From assembly GCA_947495915.1 (NCBI GenBank), contig CANMAW010000004.1:186001-250000 (forward strand): 64,000 bases of DNA, given 5' to 3'. The notes under the pieces were generated by a model, which had not been told where the DNA came from, made no database searches, and saw nothing but the letters and a program-made list of their open reading frames with translations. Below are positions 28,449-38,337 of the stretch, one piece after another (the first letter of the stretch is position 1; each line of letters begins with the position of its first letter). Both the position numbers and the translations under genes were made by a program. This stretch comes from Maribacter algarum (ex Lu et al. 2025) (nom. illeg.). GTDB taxonomy: Bacteria; Bacteroidota; Bacteroidia; Flavobacteriales; Flavobacteriaceae.

Positions 28449-30236
28449 TTAGGAAGTGTACAATTTTTTTACCAACGCTTCACGATTTTTTAATACCACA
28501 CGTTGATTTACCGAACCTTTATCAGTAAGCTCCCCTAAGGTCATTGACAAGGGTTTCTCTGCAATTACGTATTTTTTAATATAGGTAGAACTGCCGCTAG
28601 AGGTTTTATTGAAGTTGTGTAACCACTCATCTAAGAAACCTCTCTTTTCTTGAATTAAATTTGTGTTTTGTGATTTTATAGACTTTCCGAAAAGGCTATT
28701 ACAAGCCTGTTCATTTAAAAATAAAATAGCAGCAATATAATCTTCATTCATACCGGTAACAACGATATCTTGAATAACCGGTGCTCCTAACTGAAGTGCT
28801 TTAGAGCGTATCACTCCTACATTAACCCAAGTGCCAGTTGCTAATTTAAAATCTTCCGTGATTCGACCATCAAATACCAAACCTTTGTCGGGTTGTTGAT
28901 TATCTAAAAAACGTACCGCGTCGCCTGTTAAGAAATAGCCTTCAGAATCAAACGCAATTTTATTAGCGTCACTATCTTTCCAGTAGCCTTTGGTGAGATT
29001 TGGAGCCTTATAGCCTGCTTGAAATTTGTCTCCATTGGGTACTAATTTCATATCCATTCCAGCAACGGGTATTCCTAATAAACCAGAGAATCCTCCTGAC
29101 CAATTTGCGAACATTGCAGAAGGGCCTGATTCTGTACTACCAAAACCTGAAATTACAGGTATTTTATATCCTGTGGTTTCTAATGAAAGTGCTTCAAGTT
29201 TTTCCCAAATTGGCTGGGCCAGGCTTGCACCGGCATAAAACATCATTTTAAGATTTTTAAAAAACTTTTGACGCAATATCTTATCATTTTCAAGGTACGG
29301 AATCAACATTTCAAATCCCTTTGGAACATTAAAATATGAGGTAGGAGAAATTTCATGTAGATTCTCAATTGTTTTGAGAATATCAACACTATTAGGTTTA
29401 CCCTTGTCAATAAAAAAACTGCCGCCATGATACAGCGCCAATCCTAAATTATGATTACCTCCAAAAGTATGATTCCACGGCAACCAATCGATGAATACTG
29501 GTGCCTCTTGCTGCATAAACGGAAACATTTGACTGATTTGCTGCAAATTGGCACACCACATTTCATGATGATTTATTACTCCCTTCGGCAAACCTGTAGA
29601 ACCTGAAGTGAACAAAATTTTGGCGTTAGTATCACCAGTTACCTTTTCAGCAACTGATTTCATTTTTATACTGATGGAAGTTTCAAGCAGTTCTTTAAAA
29701 TGGGTGTTAACACTTTTATCAGCTGTTATAATTATGACATCTGGCAGTAGTTTACGGCACAAAGCTAACGCCCGACTATAAGTATTTGAACTTTGTGCAA
29801 ACACAATCTTAGGTTTCAATAATTGTAAACAGTGCTTCAATTTGGCTAAATCATCAGAAACCAAAGAATATGCAGGAGAAATGGGGCTATAAACCACACC
29901 AACATGCAGAGCAGCTAATGCCAATAAAGCATGTTCAATACTATTCTCAGAAAGAATAACAATGACATCATCTTTATTGAAATCAAAACTGGTTAGATAA
30001 GACGCAACAGCCTTAGTTTGCATCCAAGCTTGCTCATAACTGAGTGCTTTCCATTGCCCTTTTTCTTTTGAGGCCAACAATGTTTTTTCAGGTTGATGTT
30101 CAGACCAAAATGCCAATTTATCTGTAATTTTTACAGGATACTTAGCTAATTTTTGTTGATTATAATAATGTAACGTACCATCTTGTTCTTGCTTTACATA
30201 GGTCTTCGTAGGTCCAAAATCAACTTTCTTATACAT
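28449..30236 (-). CDS. AMP-forming acyl-CoA synthetase, feruloyl-CoA-synthase-like
   Basis: 595-aa ANL-superfamily adenylating enzyme. The P-loop-like motif is LFTSGSTGLPKGV, followed by WLPWNHTFGGNHNLG, the SGFGSTESGP adenine motif and YFLTGDAVRF. The layout (WNHTFG and a long C-terminal linker with few conserved catalytic-lysine signatures) recalls feruloyl-CoA synthases. It activates a carboxylic acid with ATP and CoA in the cytoplasm. It stands alone between the glycan island and the nitrate reductase genes, with no clear functional link to either. Confidence 0.85.
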   Translation of the reverse strand: MYKKVDFGPTKTYVKQEQDGTLHYYNQQKLAKYPVKITDKLAFWSEHQPEKTLLASKEKGQWKALSYEQAWMQTKAVASYLTSFDFNKDDVIVILSENSIEHALLALAALHVGVVYSPISPAYSLVSDDLAKLKHCLQLLKPKIVFAQSSNTYSRALALCRKLLPDVIIITADKSVNTHFKELLETSISIKMKSVAEKVTGDTNAKILFTSGSTGLPKGVINHHEMWCANLQQISQMFPFMQQEAPVFIDWLPWNHTFGGNHNLGLALYHGGSFFIDKGKPNSVDILKTIENLHEISPTSYFNVPKGFEMLIPYLENDKILRQKFFKNLKMMFYAGASLAQPIWEKLEALSLETTGYKIPVISGFGSTESGPSAMFANWSGGFSGLLGIPVAGMDMKLVPNGDKFQAGYKAPNLTKGYWKDSDANKIAFDSEGYFLTGDAVRFLDNQQPDKGLVFDGRITEDFKLATGTWVNVGVIRSKALQLGAPVIQDIVVTGMNEDYIAAILFLNEQACNSLFGKSIKSQNTNLIQEKRGFLDEWLHNFNKTSSGSSTYIKKYVIAEKPLSMTLGELTDKGSVNQRVVLKNREALVKKLYTS

Positions 30237-30351
30237 GTATAGGAATCTCTGCTTCTTTCAACTTTAATTTTAAGTTGTAAAAGTAACATTCCTTAGAAGT
30301 ATTTATTAATTATTTCTTAAGAACTATTGTATTTGTTAACAGATACAATGT

Positions 30352-31797
30352 TTATGAAGTCTCGTTCACAGCCAATTTTACTTTTGTAAAATTACTCTTC
30401 GGTGCATCACAAACAGAACACGTATAAGTTTCTGGCAAATTTTCAAACTTGGTACCTTCTGCTACCTGGGCTTTAGAATCTCCATAATTTTTATCATACA
30501 CGGTAAAACAAGATTGGCATTGATATACTTCTTTCTTTTCTTTTGTGTCTGATTTTTCAACTTTTTCATCAGGTTTTTTAATAGTACCTAATTGTTTAAA
30601 ATACTTCTTACTCAACTCCATAAGTAAGCCTGGTAACTCAATTTTATCTACATCATTGGCGTAGGCGCTATATTTCTGGGTATTGGGGTCGAAGTTTTCA
30701 AAATGAATTACATTGTAAGTAGGCCGTACTTCAAAATCTTTCACTATAGCTGGAGCTCCGTTACGCTCAATAATCACTGATGCAAAATGAGAGCGCTTAC
30801 CAACATCATTACTAATACCAAAGGTGAGGCCATAAGTACTAATATCATTTTGATCAAAGCTTCGTACCAAAAACTTTTTCAAATCTAAAGCATCAGTATC
30901 ATCTACGGGCACATGCCAGTTCATTTCCAATTGTGAATGACGCACATTGATTCCCCATTGTCCTAAAAAGCGTTCTAACTCTAAACGACTAGTCTTTTTA
31001 ATTCCTTTAACGATGAACGATTTCCAAGGTGTAATACAAATTTTACCGATACTATTATCTAAACAAAAACCACAGAATTCCTTTAAAAAATCAAGGTCAT
31101 ATTTATTATTACGCCAATACAAGCCTAACCAAAACTGATCAATTCCCATTCGATTCATTCCTTCGTAATACGGAAAAGTGGTGTAATCAATTTTTAACTC
31201 TTTTTCTACAGCCTTGTTATTAGTATCTAGCTTCTTACTAAGAACAAAAAAAAGCTCATCTACATCTTGTATATCTTCATGTATTTCTTCAATTGCTTTT
31301 GAAATCTTGTGAATATCCCAACTATAGATTAAAACAGGATAAAATGCAGCTTTTTTCCAATGTGGGAGCTTTAAATTTAAATACCAATAATCTTCACTTT
31401 CAGAAGCAACAAAGTTTAAATCTCCACTAAAAATAGGAACCAATCGCTGTTTAGGATCGGTAATATTTATCTTAAGTTTTGGCTTAAAATCAAAATCTTC
31501 TAATATATATAAGTATGTAGAACCTTTCAACCAATAGGTCATATCAAAAATGTCAGCTGAAACATAACTACAAACAATGTTCTGATAACTACGGTCGGCT
31601 ATAATTTCAGTATTGAACTTTGATATATTCTCTAATTGTTTCTCATCTGCTGCATTTATTGGAAAAAGTAAATCTTGACGCGATCCAAAATGAACTTCGG
31701 TTAAACCTGTAGTTTCGAGCATTGAAATAATATCTTTCAACTCCCCTGGTGAAGTAACTCCTCCAGGTATCATGATGCGATGTAAGTCGTCGTTCAT
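30352..31797 (-). CDS. Nitrite/sulfite-reductase-like protein fused to a C-terminal rubredoxin
   Basis: 481 aa. The N-terminal part (RIMIPGGVTSPGELKDI...GLTEVHFGSRQDLLF) has the look of the ferredoxin-like half-domain of nitrite/sulfite reductases, and a second such half lies near 320-390. The siroheme/4Fe-4S C-x5-C...C-x3-C motif is absent. Residues 425-475 form a rubredoxin with C427-x2-C430 and C460-x2-C463. It is 53 bp downstream of the nitrate reductase gene on the same strand. It probably serves as an electron-carrying partner of nitrate reductase, not as a reductase itself; this role is inferred. Confidence 0.78.
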   Translation of the reverse strand: MNDDLHRIMIPGGVTSPGELKDIISMLETTGLTEVHFGSRQDLLFPINAADEKQLENISKFNTEIIADRSYQNIVCSYVSADIFDMTYWLKGSTYLYILEDFDFKPKLKINITDPKQRLVPIFSGDLNFVASESEDYWYLNLKLPHWKKAAFYPVLIYSWDIHKISKAIEEIHEDIQDVDELFFVLSKKLDTNNKAVEKELKIDYTTFPYYEGMNRMGIDQFWLGLYWRNNKYDLDFLKEFCGFCLDNSIGKICITPWKSFIVKGIKKTSRLELERFLGQWGINVRHSQLEMNWHVPVDDTDALDLKKFLVRSFDQNDISTYGLTFGISNDVGKRSHFASVIIERNGAPAIVKDFEVRPTYNVIHFENFDPNTQKYSAYANDVDKIELPGLLMELSKKYFKQLGTIKKPDEKVEKSDTKEKKEVYQCQSCFTVYDKNYGDSKAQVAEGTKFENLPETYTCSVCDAPKSNFTKVKLAVNETS

Positions 31798-31850
31798 ATC
31801 AAATAGTACGTTAATGATTATTCCTTTTTAAAGATTATTTTAGTGTATTA

Positions 31851-34800
31851 TTAATTCAGAGTCAACTGTTTATGCATCAAAGCCTTCACTTCTGGTTTAC
31901 AACTTCCGCAGCCTAAGCCAGCCCCTGTTTCAGCACAAAGTTTGTTGAAATTATCACAACCACTGGCAATGACATCTAGAACATTACCCTCACCTACTTG
32001 GCTACATGAGCAGATCAACTTTCCTTTTAACGGAACTGTATTTGAGGCACCTCGTAACAACTCATTTCGCTTTTCAGACAATTCAATTTCTTCTTCAATC
32101 AAGCGTTTGAACTCAGCAAATTCATTTTTATCACCCATCAAAATAGCTCCTTTCAGGGTATCATCTTTTACAATACACTTCTTGTAAAATCGCTGGCTAA
32201 CATCCATTAAAATAATTTCCTCATAGCTACTATCGCCTTTGGGAGCATTGACCATACCGATACTGCATAAATCAAGATTCTCAAATTTTAGGATATTCAT
32301 TAAAACAGAACCATTATATATACTACTGTAATCACCTAAAATATAATTGGCTGCAATATCAGCTTGTTGTTCTGCGGCAGAGGTGATCCCGAAAAGAGCA
32401 TTATTAAACTCTGCAATTTCACCCATAGCAAATATATAAGGGTTATTAGTTTGTAAATAAGAGTTTACGATAACCCCTCGTCTTGTCTCAAGATTCGATT
32501 GTTTTGCCAATTCAATATTTGGTCTTGTGCCAATGGCATAAACAATGGCATTACATTGAATGGTTCTACCGGTTTTAAGACTAACGAGTAATGAATTTGC
32601 TTGATCTTTTTTCTCAAATACTGTACTTACTTCATTATCGAAGTAAATATTAATTCCACGCTCTATTACATCTTCCGCAAGCAAACGACTCGCTATGGTA
32701 TCTAATTGCCTTTCCATTAAGCGAGGTGCGCGCTGCACAATACTAATATTGATATTAATTTTCTTTAACGCAGCCGCCAATTCTAATCCTAACAACCCGC
32801 CACCAACAATAACCACATGCTGATCTTCAGCAGGCAAACCTGTTTCTTGTAAATATTTTTTTAACTTATCAGCATCTCCCCTTTCTCGCATTGTAAAACG
32901 ACCTGGCACATCCATCTTTACTTCGCTTGGCACAAAAGCCCGACTACCAGTAGCCATTACTAAAATATCATACGAATGATTGTTTCCATCAGTATCGGTA
33001 ACCACTTTTTGAACTTCATCAATATCAACAATTCCGATACCAGGGTGTAGAATTACGTGTAACTTTTTTAATTCCCCTTTTTTTAGTTTTTCTAAAGATT
33101 CCCAAGACAATTCATCGCTAACATATTCTGGCAGCAATACCCGATTGTAAAATGGATCTTTCTCTTTCGAAAAAACATGCAACTCATCTTTTTGGTTCTT
33201 ATCTCGATAAGATTGTATAAAACGATATGCAGCTGCCCCAGCACCAATAACAATTACTTTTTGTTGTGGTTTCACAAATTTCTCTACTTGAACAGCACAA
33301 TACTTAAAATCAGGTTCTTTAGAAACAGGATCAACAATATCATTGGTAATGTTATTTGCACGGCCATAGTCATTATTCAACACCTTACCCCAATGCATCG
33401 GCAGAAAAACTACCCCATCACGTATTTCGTTGGTCACATTTACCTTTACCTGTACCTCACCTCTTCGGCTTTTAATTACTGCAATATCACCATCTTTTAA
33501 TTTCCTTAAATAAGCATCTACTTTATTAATTTCTAAAAAAGGCTGCGGAATATGAGTTAACAATCTTTTTACCTTACCAGTTTTGGTACGCGTATGCCAT
33601 TGGTCGCGCACTCTACCTGTATTTAAAATTAATGGGAAATCTACATTTGTTTCTTCGGAATTATTATACAGTGAGCTAGGAACATTAAAATGTGCTTTTT
33701 TATCAATTGTTAGGAAACTTTTATCTGTAAAAAGTCGTGGGGTACCCGGATGTGTAGCATGAGGTACCGGCCATTGAAAGCTTCCTTCATTCTTCAATCG
33801 CTCATAATTAAGACCCGATATATCAATACTTGTGCCTTTTGATAAAAGACAGTGTTCCTCATATACCTCACTTGCGCTGTTATAATCAAAACCTTCAAAA
33901 CCTATGGCTTGTGCAAATCGCCATAGTATTTCTGCATCAGGTAAAGCTTCTCCTGGCGGATCAATTACCTTTGGCAGGTAACTAATTCTACGTTCAGAAT
34001 TCGTCATGGTACCTTCCTTTTCTAACCATCCTGCAGCTGGCAGTAGTAAATCTGCAAATTTTGTGGTTTCAGAATGATGTGAAATATCTTGAACGACTAC
34101 AAAAGCGGCATTGTTCAAGGCACGTTCAACCTTGCGTACATTGGGCATGCTTACTGCCGGATTGGTGCAAATAATCCAAATAGCTTTTAATTTTCCACTT
34201 TCTAGAGCGTCGAACATTTCCGTGGCAGTGTACCCAGGTTTTTCCTGTATTTCTTTACCTCCCCAAAAATCAGATACTTCTTTTCTATGAACAGGGTTTC
34301 CTAAATCTTTATGAACCGCGAGCAGATTTGCCATCCCTCCTACTTCACGACCTCCCATAGCATTGGGCTGCCCAGTAAGTGAAAAGGGCCCACAACCGGG
34401 TTTTCCGATTTGGCCTGTTAAAAGTGATATATTTAAAAGCGATACATTTTTAGACACTCCAATAACGCTCTGGTTGAGTCCCATCGTCCACATGCTCAAA
34501 AACTTACTAGCTTCACCAATATATTGTGCTGCTTTACGTATTTCTGAAGCAGGTATTCCGCATCTTTCAGCTGCTTGGCGAATTGAAAGTGAAAAAGCCA
34601 TTTCTTTTACGGCCTCAAAGTTTACCGTATGTTTACGAATGAAACTCTTGTCAATTTTTCGTTTATCAATTAACCATCGTGCAATGGCATTAAATAAAAT
34701 AACGTCGGTTCCTGGTAGTATTTGCAGGTGCAAATCGGCTGCCGCTGCAGTCTGTGTTTTTCGAGGATCAACGACAATAACTCTTACTTCAGGATTATCT

Positions 34801-35378
34801 GCTTTGCGTTGTTCAAGGCGTCGATACAGAATAGGATGACACCAAGCAGGATTTGCTCCAGCAATTAAAAAGGTATCTGCCAGTTCAATATCTTCATAAG
34901 AAATCGGCACAGAGTCTTCGCCCAATGTTTTTTTATAACCGACAACCGCAGAACTCATACACAAGCGTGAATTGGTATCAATATTATTTGATCCGATAAA
35001 GCCTTTTATAATTTTATTTGCGAGGTAGTATTCTTCAGTTAAACATTGTCCGGACACATAAAAACCTACACTATCAGGTCCATGTTTATTGATGATACTT
35101 TTAAAAACAGCAGCAGCACGCTCAAAAGCAGTGTCCCAAGTAACCTTTTGTAAGGGGTGGTTTCTGCTCCAGCGCATTGTTGGATGCAAAATTCGATCTG
35201 TGGTGTCTTGCGCCACATAGTTCAAATTTCTTCCCTTCGAACATAACATTCCCTTGTTTGCAGGGTAATCAGGATCACCATCCACAGAAATAGTTCCTTT
35301 AGAATCTACATCCACCAAAATACCACAGCCTACACCACAATACGAGCATATCGTCTTCTCTGTTTTCTTTTTTTGCAT
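31851..35378 (-). CDS. nasA: Assimilatory nitrate reductase, molybdopterin-FAD-BFD fusion
   Basis: About 1175 aa, reducing nitrate to nitrite in the cytoplasm. The N-terminus has the [4Fe-4S] motif C-x2-C-x3-C...C (CSYCGVGC, then LCSKG). The bis-MGD molybdopterin domains follow to about residue 700 (YVSGQCLTEEYY, SRLCMSSAVVGYK, PGCGPFSLTGQPNAMGGREVGG). From about 710 comes a NirB-like FAD/NAD(P)H reductase (VIVIGAGAAAYR; VVIVGGGLLGLELA), then a BFD-type [2Fe-2S] domain (CSCSQVG...GCGSCKP). Oxidoreductase and catalytic subunits are thus one chain. I chose ATG at 35378 over the TTG two codons upstream. A palindromic operator lies at 35430-35445. Confidence 0.93.
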   Translation of the reverse strand: MQKKKTEKTICSYCGVGCGILVDVDSKGTISVDGDPDYPANKGMLCSKGRNLNYVAQDTTDRILHPTMRWSRNHPLQKVTWDTAFERAAAVFKSIINKHGPDSVGFYVSGQCLTEEYYLANKIIKGFIGSNNIDTNSRLCMSSAVVGYKKTLGEDSVPISYEDIELADTFLIAGANPAWCHPILYRRLEQRKADNPEVRVIVVDPRKTQTAAAADLHLQILPGTDVILFNAIARWLIDKRKIDKSFIRKHTVNFEAVKEMAFSLSIRQAAERCGIPASEIRKAAQYIGEASKFLSMWTMGLNQSVIGVSKNVSLLNISLLTGQIGKPGCGPFSLTGQPNAMGGREVGGMANLLAVHKDLGNPVHRKEVSDFWGGKEIQEKPGYTATEMFDALESGKLKAIWIICTNPAVSMPNVRKVERALNNAAFVVVQDISHHSETTKFADLLLPAAGWLEKEGTMTNSERRISYLPKVIDPPGEALPDAEILWRFAQAIGFEGFDYNSASEVYEEHCLLSKGTSIDISGLNYERLKNEGSFQWPVPHATHPGTPRLFTDKSFLTIDKKAHFNVPSSLYNNSEETNVDFPLILNTGRVRDQWHTRTKTGKVKRLLTHIPQPFLEINKVDAYLRKLKDGDIAVIKSRRGEVQVKVNVTNEIRDGVVFLPMHWGKVLNNDYGRANNITNDIVDPVSKEPDFKYCAVQVEKFVKPQQKVIVIGAGAAAYRFIQSYRDKNQKDELHVFSKEKDPFYNRVLLPEYVSDELSWESLEKLKKGELKKLHVILHPGIGIVDIDEVQKVVTDTDGNNHSYDILVMATGSRAFVPSEVKMDVPGRFTMRERGDADKLKKYLQETGLPAEDQHVVIVGGGLLGLELAAALKKININISIVQRAPRLMERQLDTIASRLLAEDVIERGINIYFDNEVSTVFEKKDQANSLLVSLKTGRTIQCNAIVYAIGTRPNIELAKQSNLETRRGVIVNSYLQTNNPYIFAMGEIAEFNNALFGITSAAEQQADIAANYILGDYSSIYNGSVLMNILKFENLDLCSIGMVNAPKGDSSYEEIILMDVSQRFYKKCIVKDDTLKGAILMGDKNEFAEFKRLIEEEIELSEKRNELLRGASNTVPLKGKLICSCSQVGEGNVLDVIASGCDNFNKLCAETGAGLGCGSCKPEVKALMHKQLTLN

Positions 35379-35429
35379 CTTCAATGGATTTGATTTTTAC
35401 CTAAACTACTTAATTGCAAGGTATAAAAA

Positions 35430-35445
35430 TACGTATTAATACGTA
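35430..35445. promoter_or_regulatory. TACGTA-N4-TACGTA operator upstream of nasA
   Basis: Perfect 16-bp palindrome TACGTATTAATACGTA, with its near edge 51 bp before the chosen nasA ATG. It is one of seven sites of this form upstream of nitrogen-metabolism genes in the window. The core ACGTA-N4-TACGT has the 5-4-5 spacing of Crp/Fnr-type operators. A weak -7-like box (TACCTTG, minus strand) lies between the site and the gene. Confidence 0.75.
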
Positions 35446-35576
35446 GTTTTAATTTGATAATAGTAACGGTTTTTTTTAATCGTATTCATAATTATCGCCC
35501 TGAAGTTGTACGATAAATGAAACCAAATGTCATTAAAGTTTATGCAAATGCAACTGTGATCACCTCGCTTGACAGG

Positions 35577-37424
35577 CTAATAGTTTTGTTTTACAAAATC
35601 ATTAAACACTTTTTTATGCAGCTCTAAATCTAAATCTGGTGAAAGTGCAACACGAACAATATAATCTTTATCGCCTTCTTTGGTGGTACCTTGGGTAGAA
35701 GTCGCAGGAATCGTCCAATAGCAGCCTTTTAGTTGTCCGTAACTAACACAGAATTTACTTTCATTCGGAATTTCGGTTATCATCAAATTGATTAATTTCA
35801 AATTCAATGATCTTTTATGAGCCTCCTTTTCTTCAACTGAATTTCCTTTTGTGGGTAGGTCTAAAGAAAAAACAGAAGGTGTAAATCCCTCTTCAGCTAA
35901 AGTTTCGGAAACGAAATTGATTTTAGCAGTTGGTAAAGTTTCTTGAATATAGTTAACATAGTCACGTGTATTCACATAAGCCTCCGCAATTCTCTTATTC
36001 ATTGAAGGTAATTGCGCTGCAAGTATTTCCATTTGCAACGCTGTGGCTTCATTATCACAAAGCTTCAAGTGTTGCGCAATTTTAGGCATCAATGCATTTG
36101 CTTTTTTATTCGCCACGCAATAACCAGCAGTGCAACGCCCGCCACTTGGAAATTTCGATCCACTAGTATATGAAATAGTTCTCACATCAGAAAGAATTTC
36201 ATCGTCTCCTAAAAAATGTAGATTCGGGCAAAAAGTTTGATCTAAAATAAAAACAGGATCAATTGCCTTTTCACCACTAGCTGTAGTTCTAACTGCTGAC
36301 AATGCATTTCTAAGTTGAGCCATATCTGGCACCTCTACCCTCGGGTTGGTGGGAATTTCTGCTATGATATACGGTATTGCATCTTTCTTGGCAAGTTCAT
36401 CTAGAACCGCATCAACACTTTGCACCATATCATTCTCGCCATCAACAAGCAAATCAACCACAGCAACATTAGCCACACTAGCAGCTACCCGTCGCGCTTG
36501 GTCATTGGTGCCCCCATAACAGTTTGGTGGCACAACGAATTTTATAGCCTTACCAGGGTGCTTCTCTTGCGCCTCATGAATAAGGCCCATCATAATAGCA
36601 TATTGCATTGACAGACCACTAGACCCTATAACAGCTGTAGTTGCTGCTTCCGTAATCTGTTGAATACTATCTAATACCATTGCTTTATTTGTCTCAGCAC
36701 TATTTTTTGTGGCAGAAGCTGCTGTTTGACCTAAAGCCTGTTCTAAAGCGATTCGACAATTTTCAGGTGTCATCGCAATACTTTCTCTTCGTCTTACATG
36801 CTGAATTTCAGAAGTATAAGAATTACTATCAGCAGTATTTACCATTAAAGTACTTCCCAAATTGGAATTGGTATTGAGGTAAAAATCAACAGCATCAATA
36901 TGTTCAATTTGCGCAAATCGCTGCACGGATGCTATATAAATTGTACTCCCATTAAATTCAGAAATTTCATTAAGACTGCTTATCTGTTGCGCTTCAAAAT
37001 TATACCCATAAACCTGCTTTAACAGATCTACATTAAAAGCTTCTGGTAACGATGTAGTATATAAAATTCGAGTTGGCACGCCATCCATTGCATTCTTTCT
37101 TAGAATTGCAAGTATAGGCATGGTTTGCGATGAAAAGCTGATTACTGCGTCGGCTTGCATGTTATTTAAACTGGCAATATACCATTCAAGAACACATGAC
37201 AGAGGATGCCCCAAACGAATATAATCATATGCCGTAGGTAAACTATCGAGTGATTTGGTATCGACAATTCCTGTTTGGTACAATTTTTCTAAACGATCTA
37301 AAAATTGAGTTTTAGCCAATCGTTCTTCATATATATCAAGTCGATGCGTGGTTAATGTCAACCAACTTTCAGGCATTTGTTCTAAAACTGCTTTCACAAA
37401 TTGAAGCACATTATTTGCTTGCAT
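35577..37424 (-). CDS. Cys/Met-metabolism PLP-dependent enzyme, long form
   Basis: 615-aa protein of the cystathionine gamma-synthase/O-acetylhomoserine sulfhydrylase fold. The PLP lysine lies in SYTSGSKFPSGGRCTAGY; other landmarks are ILDQTFCPN (PLP-ring Asp) and GSSGLSMQYA (phosphate loop). At about 600 residues it is much longer than the usual 380-430 and carries an N-terminal extension of about 200 residues, a layout I associate with fungal-type cystathionine gamma-synthases. Its reaction is likely gamma-replacement on an activated homoserine or a related thiol reaction. No recognisable SAM or other riboswitch was found upstream (37425-37628). Confidence 0.75.
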   Translation of the reverse strand: MQANNVLQFVKAVLEQMPESWLTLTTHRLDIYEERLAKTQFLDRLEKLYQTGIVDTKSLDSLPTAYDYIRLGHPLSCVLEWYIASLNNMQADAVISFSSQTMPILAILRKNAMDGVPTRILYTTSLPEAFNVDLLKQVYGYNFEAQQISSLNEISEFNGSTIYIASVQRFAQIEHIDAVDFYLNTNSNLGSTLMVNTADSNSYTSEIQHVRRRESIAMTPENCRIALEQALGQTAASATKNSAETNKAMVLDSIQQITEAATTAVIGSSGLSMQYAIMMGLIHEAQEKHPGKAIKFVVPPNCYGGTNDQARRVAASVANVAVVDLLVDGENDMVQSVDAVLDELAKKDAIPYIIAEIPTNPRVEVPDMAQLRNALSAVRTTASGEKAIDPVFILDQTFCPNLHFLGDDEILSDVRTISYTSGSKFPSGGRCTAGYCVANKKANALMPKIAQHLKLCDNEATALQMEILAAQLPSMNKRIAEAYVNTRDYVNYIQETLPTAKINFVSETLAEEGFTPSVFSLDLPTKGNSVEEKEAHKRSLNLKLINLMITEIPNESKFCVSYGQLKGCYWTIPATSTQGTTKEGDKDYIVRVALSPDLDLELHKKVFNDFVKQNY

Positions 37425-37628
37425 ATTTACTTTTTCAATTCAAGTTGCAAGATACATCAATTTGATTTTAACCAGTACTCTATACGTTAGGGTTCGGCAC
37501 TAGTAACAGATAACTAACCGTGTATCAATACGAAACCTGAACTGTTAATTAATCCCTAAATCGTCAACCAAGATTAAACCATTGAATTAAACGACGATCT
37601 TATTAGCAATCGAATTAAAACTAAAACA

Positions 37629-38234
37629 ATGAAAAAATATACTATTATAGCATTAAGCGTTTTCATGTTTACAGCTTTCAGTAGTAACATCACTGCTCAA
37701 ACTAGAAACAAAAAGACAAATACAGAAACAACAAGAACTACGACACGTACCACTACAACACGGACGAAGAGAACAACACCTACTCGAGTTTCAAGAACGA
37801 AAGTAGTTTACAAAAAACCACAGACCAAAGTAGTCGCCGTAAGAAGTTTACCGACCAGTAGACGTACCTTAAAGCATAACGGACAAACGTATCATTATGT
37901 GAATAATAAATTTTACCGTTATAATGGTGGGCGATATTTACCAGTAAAACCAGTTTTAGGCTTGCGCATCAGAACCTTACCCATAGGTTTCAGCACTGTG
38001 GTTTTTAGCAACAGAAACTATTATCTAGCTGACGGTGTTTATTACCATCAAATTAACAGTGAATATGAAGTCGTTGAACCTGAAGTTGGTATGATTGTTT
38101 ATGAACTGCCAGATAATTATGAAAAAGTACAAATTGACGGTTTGCAGCTTTATGAATCGAACAATGTGCTTTACGAAAAAGTGCAAGTAGATGGAACAAG
38201 AGCTTACGAAGTAGTAGGTATCATAGGAGATTAA
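37629..38234 (+). CDS. Small secreted protein, DUF6515-like
   Basis: 201 aa with a signal peptide (1-23, ending NITAQ). A basic Thr/Arg-rich low-complexity segment follows (about 26-66). The rest holds two similar beta-rich units: one with tyrosine repeats (YHYVNNKFYRYNGG, then YYLADGVYYHQ) and a tail repeating YEKVQ(I/V)DG. Similar proteins in Bacteroidetes are annotated DUF6515, with no known function; the name is from memory. The gene stands alone on the plus strand and ends at a strong terminator. Confidence 0.75.
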   Translation: MKKYTIIALSVFMFTAFSSNITAQTRNKKTNTETTRTTTRTTTTRTKRTTPTRVSRTKVVYKKPQTKVVAVRSLPTSRRTLKHNGQTYHYVNNKFYRYNGGRYLPVKPVLGLRIRTLPIGFSTVVFSNRNYYLADGVYYHQINSEYEVVEPEVGMIVYELPDNYEKVQIDGLQLYESNNVLYEKVQVDGTRAYEVVGIIGD

Positions 38235-38268
38235 GCGTTCACTCTGAGACTTTTATTGATGTGTAACG

Positions 38269-38328
38269 AGCGCCCCTCTAAATAAAAATAATATGATGTT
38301 TTAGTTTATAGGGGCGCTTGTTTTTTTT
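38269..38328. terminator. Bidirectional intrinsic terminator between convergent genes
   Basis: AGCGCCCCT (38269-38277) pairs perfectly with AGGGGCGCT (38310-38318) and is followed by eight T (38321-38328) on the plus strand. AT-rich sequence in the loop can extend the pairing. It serves the plus-strand small secreted protein gene. It also lies just past the stop of the minus-strand PL7 gene at 38338. Confidence 0.85.
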
Positions 38329-38337
38329 AGCAGTTCA

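Noticed and set aside
34363-34839. 158-codon open frame on the plus strand
   Set aside because: It lies antisense inside the nitrate reductase molybdopterin domain, whose motifs are intact on the other strand. No family features in its translation.
37425-37628. Possible SAM-type riboswitch before the Cys/Met PLP gene
   Set aside because: The region was read on the minus strand for SAM-I or SAM-II features. No conserved stems or motifs were found.
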